A stretch of DNA of 64,000 nt. Origin: Raineyella antarctica (lineage in GTDB: Bacteria; Actinomycetota; Actinomycetes; Propionibacteriales; Propionibacteriaceae). Below, in pieces: positions 42,066-51,321 of this stretch. Below the pieces are notes generated by a model. It was not told the DNA's origin, ran no database searches, and was given only the letters and a program-made list of their open reading frames with translations. The stretch spans positions 289,014-353,013 of the forward strand of contig NZ_FMYF01000002.1 in assembly GCF_900092135.1 (NCBI RefSeq), given 5' to 3'. The stretch's first letter is position 1, and every line of letters starts with the position of its first letter. The position numbers and the translations under genes were made by a program.

Positions 42066-42889
42066 CGTGGTTCCTTCGTGGTCCCGGCCGGCGTCATGGC
42101 TCCCGTTGCGGGCGACCCTGTTCGCGCCTCGTCATCGACGAGGGCGAGGAAGACGTCCTCGAGGGTCGGCTGCCTCTCGACGTATTCGACCTTCGCGGGC
42201 GGGAGGAGCTGCTTGAGTTCGGTGAGGGTGCCGTTGACGATGATCCGGCCCTGGTGGAGGATCGCGATCCGGTCGGCGAGTTGTTCGGCCTCGTCGAGGT
42301 ACTGCGTCGTGAGCAGCACTGTCGTGCCGTGCTCGGCGAGATCCCTGACCGCCTGCCACACCTCGTTGCGCGCCTGCGGGTCGAGCCCGTTCGTCGGCTC
42401 GTCGAGGAAGATGACCTGCGGATCCCCGATGAGGCTCATCGCGATGTCGAGTCGCCGGCGCATCCCGCCCGAATACGTCGACACCCTCCGCGTCGCGGCC
42501 TCGGTGAGGCTGAAGCGCCCGAGCAGGTCGTCCGCGATGCCGCCCGGGTCCTTGAGGTGGCGCAGCCGGGCGACCAGGACCAGGTTCTCCCGTCCGCTGA
42601 GGATCTCGTCGACGGCGGCGAACTGCCCGGTGAGGCTGATGGACCGCCGGACGTCCGTTGCCTGCTCGGCCACGTCGAAGCCGTTCACGGTGGCGCTCCC
42701 GGAATCGGCCCGGAGCAGCGTGGAGAGGATCTTCACGACAGTCGTCTTGCCCGCCCCGTTCGAGCCGAGCAGGGCGAAGATGCTGCCCCGCGCCACGTCG
42801 AGGTCCACCCCCTTCAGCACCTCCAGTGCCTTGTACGACTTCTGCAGGCCGCGTACGTGGATCGCGGGTCGGACCGCTTCGGTGATCAT
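42062..42889 (-). CDS. ABC transporter ATPase (DrrA-like)
   Basis: A 275-residue ATPase with Walker A GSNGAGKTT, signature YSGGMRRRLDIAMSL and Walker B VIFLDEPTNGLD. The C-terminal regulatory part, VEYVERQPTLEDVFLALV, is typical of DrrA. The ATG at 42889 fits the family start. It is preceded by the DUF1048 gene (19 bp gap) and overlaps the permease gene by 4 bp. Confidence 0.94.
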   Translation of the reverse strand: MITEAVRPAIHVRGLQKSYKALEVLKGVDLDVARGSIFALLGSNGAGKTTVVKILSTLLRADSGSATVNGFDVAEQATDVRRSISLTGQFAAVDEILSGRENLVLVARLRHLKDPGGIADDLLGRFSLTEAATRRVSTYSGGMRRRLDIAMSLIGDPQVIFLDEPTNGLDPQARNEVWQAVRDLAEHGTTVLLTTQYLDEAEQLADRIAILHQGRIIVNGTLTELKQLLPPAKVEYVERQPTLEDVFLALVDDEARTGSPATGAMTPAGTTKEPR

Positions 42890-42908
42890 GTCGGAGTTCC
42901 TTCCCGCG

Positions 42909-43274
42909 TCACGGCCGGTCGCCCGCGACGCGGTCGATGGTGGTGGTGAGGCGTTCCCGCTCCCGGCTGATCCACTGGCCCTCCGCGTAGTTCTGCAGGA
43001 ACGTCTCGGCGAACTCCACCGGGTCGGTCCCGACGATCTCGCGGATCGGGGTGCCGTCCGCCGCGCTCTGCTCGAAGAGATCGGCGAGATCATTCAGCAT
43101 CGAGACCAGGACGTCCCCCTTGGAGATCGACCCGAAGTACATCAGGTACCGGTCCAGCGCCTCGATGGCGATGCGGTAATCGGTGGGTAGCTGCTTCGTG
43201 CGCGCCTTGTACTCCCGGTAGCGCTTCTTCTGTTCCAGCGAGCCCGTGACCTGCTCGATCCATCCTGCAACCAT
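42909..43274 (-). CDS. DUF1048-family protein
   Basis: A 121-residue all-helical protein starting MVAGWIEQVTGSLEQKKRYREYKART with LPTDYRIAIEALDRYLMYFG, the pattern of DUF1048 proteins that commonly sit next to PadR regulators and DrrAB-type exporters. Function is unknown; a role in sensing with PadR or in transporter control is inferred from this conserved neighbourhood. CGGAGATAGCC precedes the ATG, and it starts 2 bp after the PadR stop. Confidence 0.82.
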   Translation of the reverse strand: MVAGWIEQVTGSLEQKKRYREYKARTKQLPTDYRIAIEALDRYLMYFGSISKGDVLVSMLNDLADLFEQSAADGTPIREIVGTDPVEFAETFLQNYAEGQWISRERERLTTTIDRVAGDRP

Positions 43275-43276
43275 GG

Positions 43277-43606
43277 CTATCTCCGTTCGTCGTGGAGCTG
43301 TTCGAGTCTCTCCGAGAGGAAGCTCCACGTCCTCCAGAACTCTTCGAGGTCCTGCTGTCCCTGCGTGTTGAGGGAATAGACCTTGCGGGGCGGCCCCTTC
43401 TCGGACGGGACCTTCTCCACGTCGACCAGGCCCTTGTGCTCGATCCGGACGAGGATCGCGTAGACGGTGCCCTCGGCGATGTCGGAGAAGCCCCTCTCGC
43501 GCAGCCGTGCCGTGATCTCGTAGCCGTGCGCGGGCCGTCCGGCAAGGATCGCCAGGACGATGCCCTCCAGGGTGCCCTTGAGCATCTCCGTCATCTGCCT
43601 GCCCAT
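43277..43606 (-). CDS. PadR-family transcriptional regulator
   Basis: A 109-residue winged-helix protein. MLKGTLEGIVLAILAGRPAHGYEI and FSDIAEGTVYAILVRIEHKGLV are classic PadR. The dimerising C-terminal helix follows. It heads the PadR-DUF1048-DrrA-DrrB operon and likely represses it until the exported compound or a related ligand binds. A palindrome lies 22 bp upstream of the start. Confidence 0.92.
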   Translation of the reverse strand: MGRQMTEMLKGTLEGIVLAILAGRPAHGYEITARLRERGFSDIAEGTVYAILVRIEHKGLVDVEKVPSEKGPPRKVYSLNTQGQQDLEEFWRTWSFLSERLEQLHDERR

Positions 43607-43627
43607 AGGTCTCCCTCGCTGCTCAGT

Positions 43628-43653
43628 GTTACTGACTACTAGTAAATAGTAAC
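43628..43653. promoter_or_regulatory. PadR-type operator
   Basis: GTTACT (43628-43633) and AGTAAC (43648-43653) flank an AT-rich 14-bp centre containing ACTAGT, an unusual AT-rich island in this region. The layout resembles PadR operators. Confidence 0.6.
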
Positions 43654-43757
43654 GCTAAGTAGTGGAGAGGCAAGAGGTGGGGAGGGGCCGGTGATGGCAT
43701 GCACCGGAGTTTCGTAGTACTCTAATTGCAGAATTCATCAAGTCGAGAGGTCTTGAG

Positions 43758-44111
43758 TTGCCCGTCCCGTTGCACCAGGCGAAGGCCGAGCTCTTCCGCA
43801 CCCTCGGGCACCCGGTGAGGATCCGCGTACTGGAGCTGCTGTGCGAGGGTGACCATGCGGTCCACCAACTCCTCGCGAAGGTCGAGGTCGAGCCCAGCGC
43901 ACTGTCCCAGCAACTGGGGGTACTGCGGCGCGCCGGACTGGTCCGCCAGCAGCGCATCGGTGGCGAGGTGGTGTACTCGCTGCTCGTTCCCTCGGTGCGT
44001 GACCTGCTGGCCGCAGCGCGCACCACGCTGTCGTTCCTGCTGGCCGACCAGGCCCAGCTGCAGGCCGCCCTCGACGGCGAGGCGTCCGTCGCGGAGGGAA
44101 CCGAAGCGTGA
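43758..44111 (+). CDS. ArsR-family regulator of the hydrogenase-related operon
   Basis: A 117-residue winged-helix repressor: LFRTLGHPVRIRVLELLCEGDHAVHQLL, then SALSQQLGVLRRAGLVRQQR. The cysteine pair of metal-sensing ArsR proteins (CVC in the recognition region) is absent, and only one Cys is seen near residue 29, so metal sensing is doubtful. The start is a TTG at 43758 with GAGAGG before it. It overlaps the next gene by 4 bp and is placed like Rv0081 in M. tuberculosis, a hypoxia-linked regulator. Confidence 0.85.
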   Translation: MPVPLHQAKAELFRTLGHPVRIRVLELLCEGDHAVHQLLAKVEVEPSALSQQLGVLRRAGLVRQQRIGGEVVYSLLVPSVRDLLAAARTTLSFLLADQAQLQAALDGEASVAEGTEA

Positions 44112-44614
44112 GCACCGGACGAATCCTCAGGCTGATCGCCCGCACCGGGCGCACCACCGAGCCGCTCGACGACACCGCGGACCACGGTCTCGCGATCCGG
44201 GACGGCTTCGTCCCACCGCGCGCGCTGCATGGCAGCGCCCAGGTCCGCCACGTCGACGCCGGCTCCTGCAACGGCTGTGAGATCGAGCTCGGCGCGGCCT
44301 TCGGGCCCGTCTACGACGCCGAACGCGTCGGCGTCCGCCTCGTCGCCTCCCCCCGCCACGCCGACGTGGTCGCCGTCACCGGCGTGGTCACGCAGAACAT
44401 GGCCGGCCCCCTGGTCAACACCGTGGACGCCGTCCCGCACCCGCGCGTGGTGGTGTCGATCGGTGACTGCACCCGTGGCTGCGGCCTGTTCGCGGGCTCG
44501 TACGCCGTGGCCGGGTCGGTGGACGACTTCGTCGAGGTGGACGTGCACGTCCCGGGTTGTCCGCCGGCGCCCGAGGCCATCGTCGCGGCGTTCCGGAAGG
44601 TGACCGGCCGATGA
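44108..44614 (+). CDS. hydrogenase/complex-I-related small Fe-S subunit (HycG/NuoB-like)
   Basis: A 168-residue protein of the NuoB/HycG family with all four ligands of a proximal [4Fe-4S] cluster: Cys54 and Cys57 (CNGCE), Cys121 (DCTRGC) and Cys151 (PGCPPAPEA). It has no signal peptide, so it should sit on the cytoplasmic face with the large subunit. It is equivalent in order to Rv0082. It starts 4 bp before the ArsR stop and overlaps the next gene by 4 bp. Confidence 0.88.
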   Translation: MSTGRILRLIARTGRTTEPLDDTADHGLAIRDGFVPPRALHGSAQVRHVDAGSCNGCEIELGAAFGPVYDAERVGVRLVASPRHADVVAVTGVVTQNMAGPLVNTVDAVPHPRVVVSIGDCTRGCGLFAGSYAVAGSVDDFVEVDVHVPGCPPAPEAIVAAFRKVTGR

Positions 44615-46644
44615 CGCCGGACCGCCTCGCCGCCCTGGTGGACGTCGGGCTGCTCGCCCAGGCGCTGCTCGGGGCGCTGGCCGTCCTGTTCGCCGTGGTC
44701 GTGCCCCGTCGCGTACGCAACGCGGCGTCGGGCAGCGCCCTGGTCGCGGTCGGTGTCGCCGGAGCGATCACAGGTGTGGCCGCCCTGCTCGGTGCGCCCG
44801 CGGCGGGCCTGCGGATCCCGCTCGCGCTGCCGCTGGCCGGTCCGATGGATCCGATGCTGCTGGCTCCCGACCGGCTCGGTGCCGTCTTCATGGCGATCGC
44901 CGGCATGGTGGTGGCCCTGTCGGCCCTGTTCGGGATCGGGTACGCCCACGGTGCCGCCGCGTCACGTACGGGCTGGACCGCCTTCGCGGTCTTCGCGGTC
45001 GGCCTGCAGTTCGTCCCTGCCGCCGCGGATGCCGTCACCTTCCTACTGGCCTGGGAACTGATGGCCGGCGGGTCCACCGTGCTGCTGCTGGCCGACCATG
45101 CCGTCCGGGAGCCCGTACGTCGCGCCACGCTCTGGTACGCCGTGATGACCCACCTGAGCTTCCTGCTGCTGCTCACCGGTTTCGGCATCCTCGCCGCTGC
45201 GGCCGGAGGCACGTCCTGGGCCACGATGGCCGGGGCCGGGCTCGGGGGCCCGGTGGCCGGGGTCGCGTTCGTGCTGCTCACCGCCGGGTTCGCCACGAAG
45301 GCCGGCCTGGTGCCGGTGCACGTCTGGCTGCCGCGGGCACACCCCGAGGCGCCCAGTCACATGTCCGCGGCGATGAGCGCCGCGATGGTGAAGATGGGGG
45401 TCTACGGCATCATGATGGTCGTCCTCCGACTGCTGCCCGAGGGGCCCCGCTGGTGGGCGGTGCTGCTGATCGCCCTCGGGGCCGGTTCGGCTCTCTACGG
45501 CATCCTGCAGGCGTCCGTCCAGTCCGACCTCAAGCGCCTGCTGGCCTACTCGACGACCGAGAACGTCGGCCTGGTCGTGGCCGCCGTCGGGATCGGGGTG
45601 CTGCTGCGCGACTCCGGCCAGGACGGGGTGGCCGGCGTGGCGTTCCTCGCGGCCCTGCTCCTGGCGGTGAGCCACGCAGCGTTCAAGACGGTGCTGTTCC
45701 TCGGTGCGGGCTCGGTCCTGCACGCCACCGGGGAGCGTGACCTCGACCTGCTCGGCGGCCTGGCCTCGCGGATGCCCTGGACGGCCACGGCCTTCGGCAT
45801 CGGCGCGATGGGCGCCGCGGCGCTGCCGGTGACGTCCGGCTTCGTGGCGGAGTGGGCGCTGCTGCAGGCCCTCGTCCACGCCGATGCCCGTGCGGACCGG
45901 CTCGTCGCCGTCGTCATGCCGGTCACGATGGCCGTGGTCGCGCTCACGGTCGGACTCGGCCTGCTCACGTTCGTCAAGGCCCTCGGCATCGGCTTCCTCG
46001 CCCGGCCCCGCACACGGGCGGCCGCCGACGCCCACGAGGCTGGGATCACCATGCGCGCAGCACTGGCCGTCGGCTCGCTGCTGGTCCTCGCGCTCGGGCT
46101 GGCTCCCGGACCGGTGTCGGTGGCCCTTGCCGGCGCGGTGCCCGCCGGCGGGGTGTCCACCGTCGCCGGCACCGGCCTGGTGCTGGATGCCGTCGGCGTC
46201 GTGCTGCACCCCGTCGGCCTCACCCTGCTGCTGCTGGCGATCCTGGTCCCGCTGGTCGTCGTGAACGTCGTCCTGGCCCGGCGGCACCCCCGTCGTGACG
46301 TCGGCCTGGCCTGGGGGAGCGGCGGCGAACGCACCAGCCCCCGGATGGAGTATAACGCCACCAGCTACGCGGAGCCGCTGGTCCGGGTCTTCGGTTCGTC
46401 GTTGCAGGCGACCCGCAGCGTCGAGGTGGTCCGGCACGAGCAGTCGCCACTGCTGGTGTCGCAGGTGGCCTTCACCCAGGAGACCGTCGACGTGGTCGAG
46501 GAGCGCATCTACCTGCCCGCCGCCCGCCGGGCCGAACGATTCGGCGACCTCGCACGGACCGTCCAGAACGGCAGCATCCACCGTTACGTCGGCTTCTCCT
46601 TCGCCGCCCTCGTGGTCGTCCTGGTGGTGCTGGCGCTGTGGTGA
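44611..46644 (+). CDS. antiporter-like membrane subunit (HyfB/NuoL-like)
   Basis: A 677-residue protein with about 14-16 helices of the Mrp/NuoL-NuoM antiporter family. The conserved membrane region is WELMAGGSTVLLLADH, with a Lys-bearing helix at FATKAGLVPVHVWLPRAHPEAP. These subunits are thought to pump protons or sodium. Placed like Rv0083. It overlaps the previous gene by 4 bp. Its C-terminus extends with a cytoplasmic tail containing VEVVRHEQ before a last helix. Confidence 0.9.
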   Translation: MTPDRLAALVDVGLLAQALLGALAVLFAVVVPRRVRNAASGSALVAVGVAGAITGVAALLGAPAAGLRIPLALPLAGPMDPMLLAPDRLGAVFMAIAGMVVALSALFGIGYAHGAAASRTGWTAFAVFAVGLQFVPAAADAVTFLLAWELMAGGSTVLLLADHAVREPVRRATLWYAVMTHLSFLLLLTGFGILAAAAGGTSWATMAGAGLGGPVAGVAFVLLTAGFATKAGLVPVHVWLPRAHPEAPSHMSAAMSAAMVKMGVYGIMMVVLRLLPEGPRWWAVLLIALGAGSALYGILQASVQSDLKRLLAYSTTENVGLVVAAVGIGVLLRDSGQDGVAGVAFLAALLLAVSHAAFKTVLFLGAGSVLHATGERDLDLLGGLASRMPWTATAFGIGAMGAAALPVTSGFVAEWALLQALVHADARADRLVAVVMPVTMAVVALTVGLGLLTFVKALGIGFLARPRTRAAADAHEAGITMRAALAVGSLLVLALGLAPGPVSVALAGAVPAGGVSTVAGTGLVLDAVGVVLHPVGLTLLLLAILVPLVVVNVVLARRHPRRDVGLAWGSGGERTSPRMEYNATSYAEPLVRVFGSSLQATRSVEVVRHEQSPLLVSQVAFTQETVDVVEERIYLPAARRAERFGDLARTVQNGSIHRYVGFSFAALVVVLVVLALW

Positions 46645-47630
46645 CCGAGGCTGTGGTGATCGAGGCTGTGGGACTCGACTCGGGGGTGATCGACTCGGTG
46701 CTGGTCATCGTGACCCAGCTGGTCCTCGCGATCGCGGTCACGCCGCTGCTGATCGGCGTGATGAGGACCACCCGCGCCCGGCTGGAGGGCCGCGTGGGTG
46801 GTGGCATCGGCCAGCCCTGGCGCGACGTGGCCAAGCTGTTGTCGAAGGAGCCGCTGCGCGCCCCGGGCTCGACGCCGGTGCTGACGACGGCGCCGATCCT
46901 GCTGGTGGCCTCCAGCCTGCTGCTGTGTGCCCTGGTCCCGCTGGTCAGCACGCTGGCGCTGGCCAGCGTCCCCGGCGACCTGTTCGTGGTCGTCTCGGTC
47001 CTGCTGCTGGGCACGGTGGCCCTCGCCCTGCTCGGCCTGGAGTCGGGCACCGCCTTCGGGGGGATGGGCTCCAGCCGGCACATGACGATCGCCGCGCTCG
47101 TCGAACCGACGGTCCTGCTGAGCATCTACGCGCTCAGCGTCCCGACCGGGACATCGGCGCTGGCCTCCATCGTGCAGGCCCGCAAGCTCGACCCGACGTC
47201 CCTGCTGAACCCGGTGAGCCTGTTGTCCATCGTCGCGCTCGTCGTCGTGGTGATCGCCGAGACCGGACGCCTGCCGGTGGACAACCCCTCCACGCACCTG
47301 GAGCTCACCATGGTGCACGAGGCGATGATCCTGGAGAGCGGTGGCCGGGACCTCGGCTGGCTCGAGTTCGGCTCGTGGCTGCGCCTCACCGCGCTGCTCG
47401 GCCTGGTCGTCAACCTCGCCATGCCGTGGGGGGTCGCCGCGGACGCCGCACCGCTGGGCCTGCTCGTCGGCCTGGTGACCATCACGGCCAAACTGCTGGT
47501 GACCGGTGCGCTGCTCGCGGCCGCCGAGGTGTTCATGGCCAAGCTCCGGCTGTTCCGCGTCCCCGAGCTGCTGGCCGGCTCCTTCGTCCTGGCGTTCCTC
47601 TCGGTGAGCGCCTCCTACCTGGTGTTCTAG
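46641..47630 (+). CDS. membrane subunit HycD/NuoH-like
   Basis: A 329-residue NuoH-type protein with eight helices. The quinone-chamber motif region reads AETGRLPVDNPSTHLELTM, and GGIGQPWRDVAKLLSKEPLR lies near the N-terminus, as in HyfC/HycD. The start at 46641 overlaps the previous stop as GTGA; a GTG one codon earlier (46638) is also possible. Placed like Rv0084 (HycD). It couples the soluble subunits to the membrane. Confidence 0.92.
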   Translation: MTEAVVIEAVGLDSGVIDSVLVIVTQLVLAIAVTPLLIGVMRTTRARLEGRVGGGIGQPWRDVAKLLSKEPLRAPGSTPVLTTAPILLVASSLLLCALVPLVSTLALASVPGDLFVVVSVLLLGTVALALLGLESGTAFGGMGSSRHMTIAALVEPTVLLSIYALSVPTGTSALASIVQARKLDPTSLLNPVSLLSIVALVVVVIAETGRLPVDNPSTHLELTMVHEAMILESGGRDLGWLEFGSWLRLTALLGLVVNLAMPWGVAADAAPLGLLVGLVTITAKLLVTGALLAAAEVFMAKLRLFRVPELLAGSFVLAFLSVSASYLVF

Positions 47631-47642
47631 CAGGAGACCCCG

Positions 47643-48302
47643 ATGTCCGACCACCTGTACGAGCAACTGCTCGCGACCACCACCGGCCTGTTGCTGCTCA
47701 CCGCAGTGCTGCAGGTCTGGGGGCGCTCGGTGACCCGGGCGATCCGCCTGCTGGCGATCCAGGGCCTCGCCCTGGCCGGGTTGGTCCTGGTCGTCGGCCT
47801 GCACGGGGGCGAGCGCCAGGCACCGCCGGTCGCGCTGCTGGTCCTGCTGGTCAAGGCGGTGGCGATGCCCTGGGCGATGGCCCGGTCGGCCCGGCTGATC
47901 GACCAGACCAAGGAGGCCGGCTCGCTGGCGAACCCGGCCGTCGAACTCATCGGCGCCGCCGGCCTCACCCTGCTCGCCTACGCCATCAGTGGCCCCCTCC
48001 TCGGGGGCCAGGCCGATCCCGCCGCGCAGGCCGCGCCGGTCGGCTTCTCCCTGGTGCTGCTGGGCTTCTGGCAGCTGCTCATCCGCCGGTCGGCGCTCAC
48101 CCAGCTGGTCGCCTTCCTGCTGATCGACAACGGCATCGCGACGATCGCCTTCCTCACCTCCGGTGGCCTCCCGCTGACCATCGAGCTGGGGGTGTCGCTG
48201 GACGTGCTGCTGGTGGTCCTCATCCTCGGCGTCCTGGTGGTACGGATGCACGAGGAGCAAGGACACATCGACATCACCGAGCTGAGGGAGTTGCGGGACT
48301 GA
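47643..48302 (+). CDS. membrane subunit HyfE-like
   Basis: A 219-residue protein with six or so helices. It is similar in length to HyfE/HycP-type proteins of energy-converting hydrogenase-related complexes (NuoK-like core). LLLTAVLQVWGRSVTRAIRLL, then LLVLLVKAVAMPWAM and LLIDNGIATIAFL. Placed like Rv0085 (HycP). It starts 12 bp after the NuoH-like gene with AGGAG before it, and its stop overlaps the next start (TGATG). Confidence 0.82.
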   Translation: MSDHLYEQLLATTTGLLLLTAVLQVWGRSVTRAIRLLAIQGLALAGLVLVVGLHGGERQAPPVALLVLLVKAVAMPWAMARSARLIDQTKEAGSLANPAVELIGAAGLTLLAYAISGPLLGGQADPAAQAAPVGFSLVLLGFWQLLIRRSALTQLVAFLLIDNGIATIAFLTSGGLPLTIELGVSLDVLLVVLILGVLVVRMHEEQGHIDITELRELRD

Positions 48303-49765
48303 TGGCCGCCCTGATCTGGATCGCGCTCGCGCTGCCGCTGCTCCTGGCGGCGCTGAGCTTCCTGCTGCGTCGCCACAGCTGGACACTCTGGTTGCCGGTC
48401 GCCGCCGCGGCGACCCTGCTGGTGGTCGGCGTCGCGCTGGTCGTCGCCGTCCACCTCGGCGGCCCGCTCAGCACCGGGGCGGGCCTGCTCCGGGTGGACG
48501 CCCTGAGCGCCTGGATGCTGTCCGTGGTGGGGGCCGTCGCAGTGATAGCGCTGTGGGCCGGCATCCCGCACCGGGCCGACCGCCAGCGCAGCATCGGCCT
48601 GTTCGCCACCCTGCTGGCCCTCTTCCTGACCGCCATGGCCCTCGCCGTCGTCGCCGACAACCTCGGACTGTTGTGGGTCGCCATCGAGCTGACGACGATC
48701 ACCACCGCCTTCCTGGTCGGCTACCGCGGCGGACGGGGAGCACTGGAGGCGGCCTGGAAGTACGTGGTCCTCGGCTCGGTCGGCATCGCGATCGCCTTCC
48801 TCGGCATCGTCCTGCTCTATGCGGCCAGCCGCGGCACGGGGGAGCCCTCGCTGTCGTGGCTCGGTCTGCTCGAGAGCGCCGCCCGGCTCGACCCGGCACT
48901 CACGCGCGCCGCCGGCGCCCTGACGGTCCTCGGCTTCGCCACCAAGGTGGGCCTGGCGCCGATGCACTCCTGGCTGCCGGACGCCCAGAGCCAGGCCCCG
49001 GCCCCGGTCAGCGGCCTGATGTCCGGCGTCCTGGAGGCGGTGGCCCTCTACGCGATCCTGCGGGTCCAGGCGATCACCGACGCAGCGATCGGTCCCGAAC
49101 TCGTCCGCGGCATGCTCGTCACCGCGGGGCTGCTGTCGTTGGGGGTCGCGGCGGCGATGTCGCTCACCCAGAAGGACTACCGACGCCTGCTCGCCTACAG
49201 CAGCATGGAGCACATGGGCCTCCTGGCGCTGGGGGTGGCAGCGGGAGGGCCGCTCGCCCTGGCGGCGGTCCTGCTGCACATGCTCGGCCACGGGCTGGCG
49301 AAGTCGACCATGTTCGTCCTGGCCGGACGCGTCCTGGGCACAGTCGGCGGCCACCGCATCTCCGATGTCCGTAACCTGCTGCGGCGCCGTCCCGACCTCG
49401 GGGCGCCCTTCCTCCTCGGCGCGGCCGCCCTGCTCGGCTTCCCGCCGTTCGTCACCTTCTTCACCGAGGTCGCGATCCTGGTCGCCGGGTTCGGTCGCGG
49501 ACTCGGCTGGCAGATGGCGCTCGCCGGTGTCCTGCTGCTCGCCATGTTCGCAGGCTTCGCGCGCCACGTCCTCGCGATGACCGTGGGCAGCGACCCCGAC
49601 CCGGTCACGCCCGACCCGGAGGCCCTGATGCCGGATCGTCCCACCGTCTTCCGGCAGGTCCCGGTGGTGATCGCCCTCGGGCTCAGCGCCGTCCTGGCCT
49701 TCGCGGCCTGGCCGCTCGTCGGCGTCCTGACCGACGCGGTGGCTGCGCTGGGAGGTACCCGATGA
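48302..49765 (+). CDS. antiporter-like membrane subunit (HyfF/HycQ-like)
   Basis: A 487-residue second NuoL/M-type subunit. LLWVAIELTTITTAFLVGYRG, the Lys helix FATKVGLAPMHSWLPDAQSQAP and LAYSSMEHMGLLALGV are typical of HyfF. Placed like Rv0086 (HycQ). Having two antiporter-like subunits suggests a complex that pumps more than one ion per turnover. Overlaps the previous stop by one base and the next start by 4 bp. Confidence 0.9.
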   Translation: MAALIWIALALPLLLAALSFLLRRHSWTLWLPVAAAATLLVVGVALVVAVHLGGPLSTGAGLLRVDALSAWMLSVVGAVAVIALWAGIPHRADRQRSIGLFATLLALFLTAMALAVVADNLGLLWVAIELTTITTAFLVGYRGGRGALEAAWKYVVLGSVGIAIAFLGIVLLYAASRGTGEPSLSWLGLLESAARLDPALTRAAGALTVLGFATKVGLAPMHSWLPDAQSQAPAPVSGLMSGVLEAVALYAILRVQAITDAAIGPELVRGMLVTAGLLSLGVAAAMSLTQKDYRRLLAYSSMEHMGLLALGVAAGGPLALAAVLLHMLGHGLAKSTMFVLAGRVLGTVGGHRISDVRNLLRRRPDLGAPFLLGAAALLGFPPFVTFFTEVAILVAGFGRGLGWQMALAGVLLLAMFAGFARHVLAMTVGSDPDPVTPDPEALMPDRPTVFRQVPVVIALGLSAVLAFAAWPLVGVLTDAVAALGGTR

Positions 49766-51282
49766 CCCGCCTCGCCCCACCCGAGACCGTCCTGGTCACC
49801 CGCGACCAGCTCGCCGCCGCGATGGCCACCCAGCTGCAGAGGGGCCTCCGGCTCGCCCTGGTGGCGGCGCACGAGGACGGGCCCCTTGTACGGGGCACCT
49901 CCTTCCGGGTCGTCCATGTCTTCCTCGGCAGTGCGGGAGAGCGGGTCGAGGTCGTCGTCGAGGTCCCGCGGGACGACGCGTGGCTGCCCACCCTGGCCGG
50001 CCTGTCCTACCCGGCGGGCAGGTTCGAGCGGGAGATCCGCGACCTCTACGGCATCGTCCCGCGGGGCCACCCCCAGCCGTATCGGCTGGTCCGCCACGGA
50101 CACTGGCCCACCGGCTTCTACCCGATGCTCCGCGACGCCGACCCGGCACCCACGTTCGGCGCCGACCAGGGGTTCCCGTTCGTCGAGGTCTCGGGCAAAG
50201 GCGTCTACGAGATCCCGGTCGGCCCTGTCCATGCGGGCATGATCGAGCCGGGCCACTTCCGGTTCTCGGTGGTGGGGGAGACGATCGTACGGATGTACCA
50301 GCGGCTGTACTTCGCGCACCGGGGTGTGGAGAAGCTGTTCGAGGGTCGCCCCGTCGCCGACGGCATCCCCCTGGCCGAGCGGATCAGCGGCGACACCGCC
50401 GTCGGCCACAGCCTCGCGTACGCCATGGCCGTCGAGGATGCCCTGGGCATCGAGGTGCCCGAACATGACCGACTGGTGCGGGCCCTGCTGCTGGAGTGCG
50501 AGCGCCTCTACAACCACGTCAACGACATCGGCGCCATCATCAACGACACCGGCCTGAGCATCGTGAACCAGCACGCCGGACGGCTGCGGGAGACCCTGCT
50601 GCGCCACAACGCCCGGCTCACCGGCCACCGCCTGCTGCGCGGCGCGATCCGGATCGGCGGCGCCGACCTGGCGTCGGCCCCCGACCTCGCCCTGGTGACG
50701 TCCGTCGCGGCCGAGGCCGCGGAGCTGGCGTCGATCGCTACCGGGCACGGCATGGTCGCGAACCGGCTCGACACCACCGCCGTCCTGCCGCCGGAGCAGG
50801 CGCGCCGGCTCGGCGTCCTCGGCTACGTGGCGCGCGCGTCCGGCCTGGCCGTCGATGCCCGCGCCGACCAGCCGTTCGTCGACCTCGGCGAGCGGTTCGA
50901 GGTCATCACCCGCACCACCGGCGACGTACGCGCCCGCTTCGACGTCCGAGTGGACGAGGTCGCCGTGACCGCGCGCCTGGTGGCAGACCTCGCCGCGCGC
51001 ATCGCCGCGCTGGAGGGGAGCGGGTCGGACAGCAACGCGTCGGCGTCGGCGGACCTGCCCACCGGACCCGGGGCCGGGCTGGGTGTCGTGGAGGCCTGGC
51101 GCGGCACCCTGGTCCACCGCATCGAGGTGGATGCCCACGGCGTGCTCACCCGGGTCAAGGTCGTGGATCCTTCGTTCTGCACGTGGCCCGGGCTGCCGGT
51201 CGCACTGGCCGAGACGATCGTCCCCGACTTCCCGCTGGCCAACAAGAGCTTCAACATGTCCTACGCCGGCAACGACCTCTGA
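49762..51282 (+). CDS. hydrogenase-like large subunit without NiFe ligands (HycE/HyfG-like)
   Basis: A 506-residue fusion of a NuoC-like N-terminal domain (residues ~1-140, with AGRFEREIRDLYGIVP) and a NuoD/hydrogenase-large-subunit domain. The two CxxC motifs that hold nickel in NiFe hydrogenases are absent. The first reads ERISGDTAVGHS (residues 206-216), with Ser209 and Thr212 in the cysteine positions, and the C-terminal one reads DPSFCTW, with no second Cys. It cannot bind NiFe in the usual way. It probably reacts with quinone or another partner instead, as proposed for the Ehr class. Placed like Rv0087. Confidence 0.9.
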   Translation: MTRLAPPETVLVTRDQLAAAMATQLQRGLRLALVAAHEDGPLVRGTSFRVVHVFLGSAGERVEVVVEVPRDDAWLPTLAGLSYPAGRFEREIRDLYGIVPRGHPQPYRLVRHGHWPTGFYPMLRDADPAPTFGADQGFPFVEVSGKGVYEIPVGPVHAGMIEPGHFRFSVVGETIVRMYQRLYFAHRGVEKLFEGRPVADGIPLAERISGDTAVGHSLAYAMAVEDALGIEVPEHDRLVRALLLECERLYNHVNDIGAIINDTGLSIVNQHAGRLRETLLRHNARLTGHRLLRGAIRIGGADLASAPDLALVTSVAAEAAELASIATGHGMVANRLDTTAVLPPEQARRLGVLGYVARASGLAVDARADQPFVDLGERFEVITRTTGDVRARFDVRVDEVAVTARLVADLAARIAALEGSGSDSNASASADLPTGPGAGLGVVEAWRGTLVHRIEVDAHGVLTRVKVVDPSFCTWPGLPVALAETIVPDFPLANKSFNMSYAGNDL

Positions 51283-51321
51283 GAATGCCGAACGTCAGGT
51301 AGCCCGGAGTAGCGTGGAGAG

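Noticed and set aside
49762-51282. True NiFe hydrogenase / formate hydrogenlyase
   Set aside because: The cysteine ligands for nickel are missing, and no hyp maturation or formate dehydrogenase genes are present in the window.
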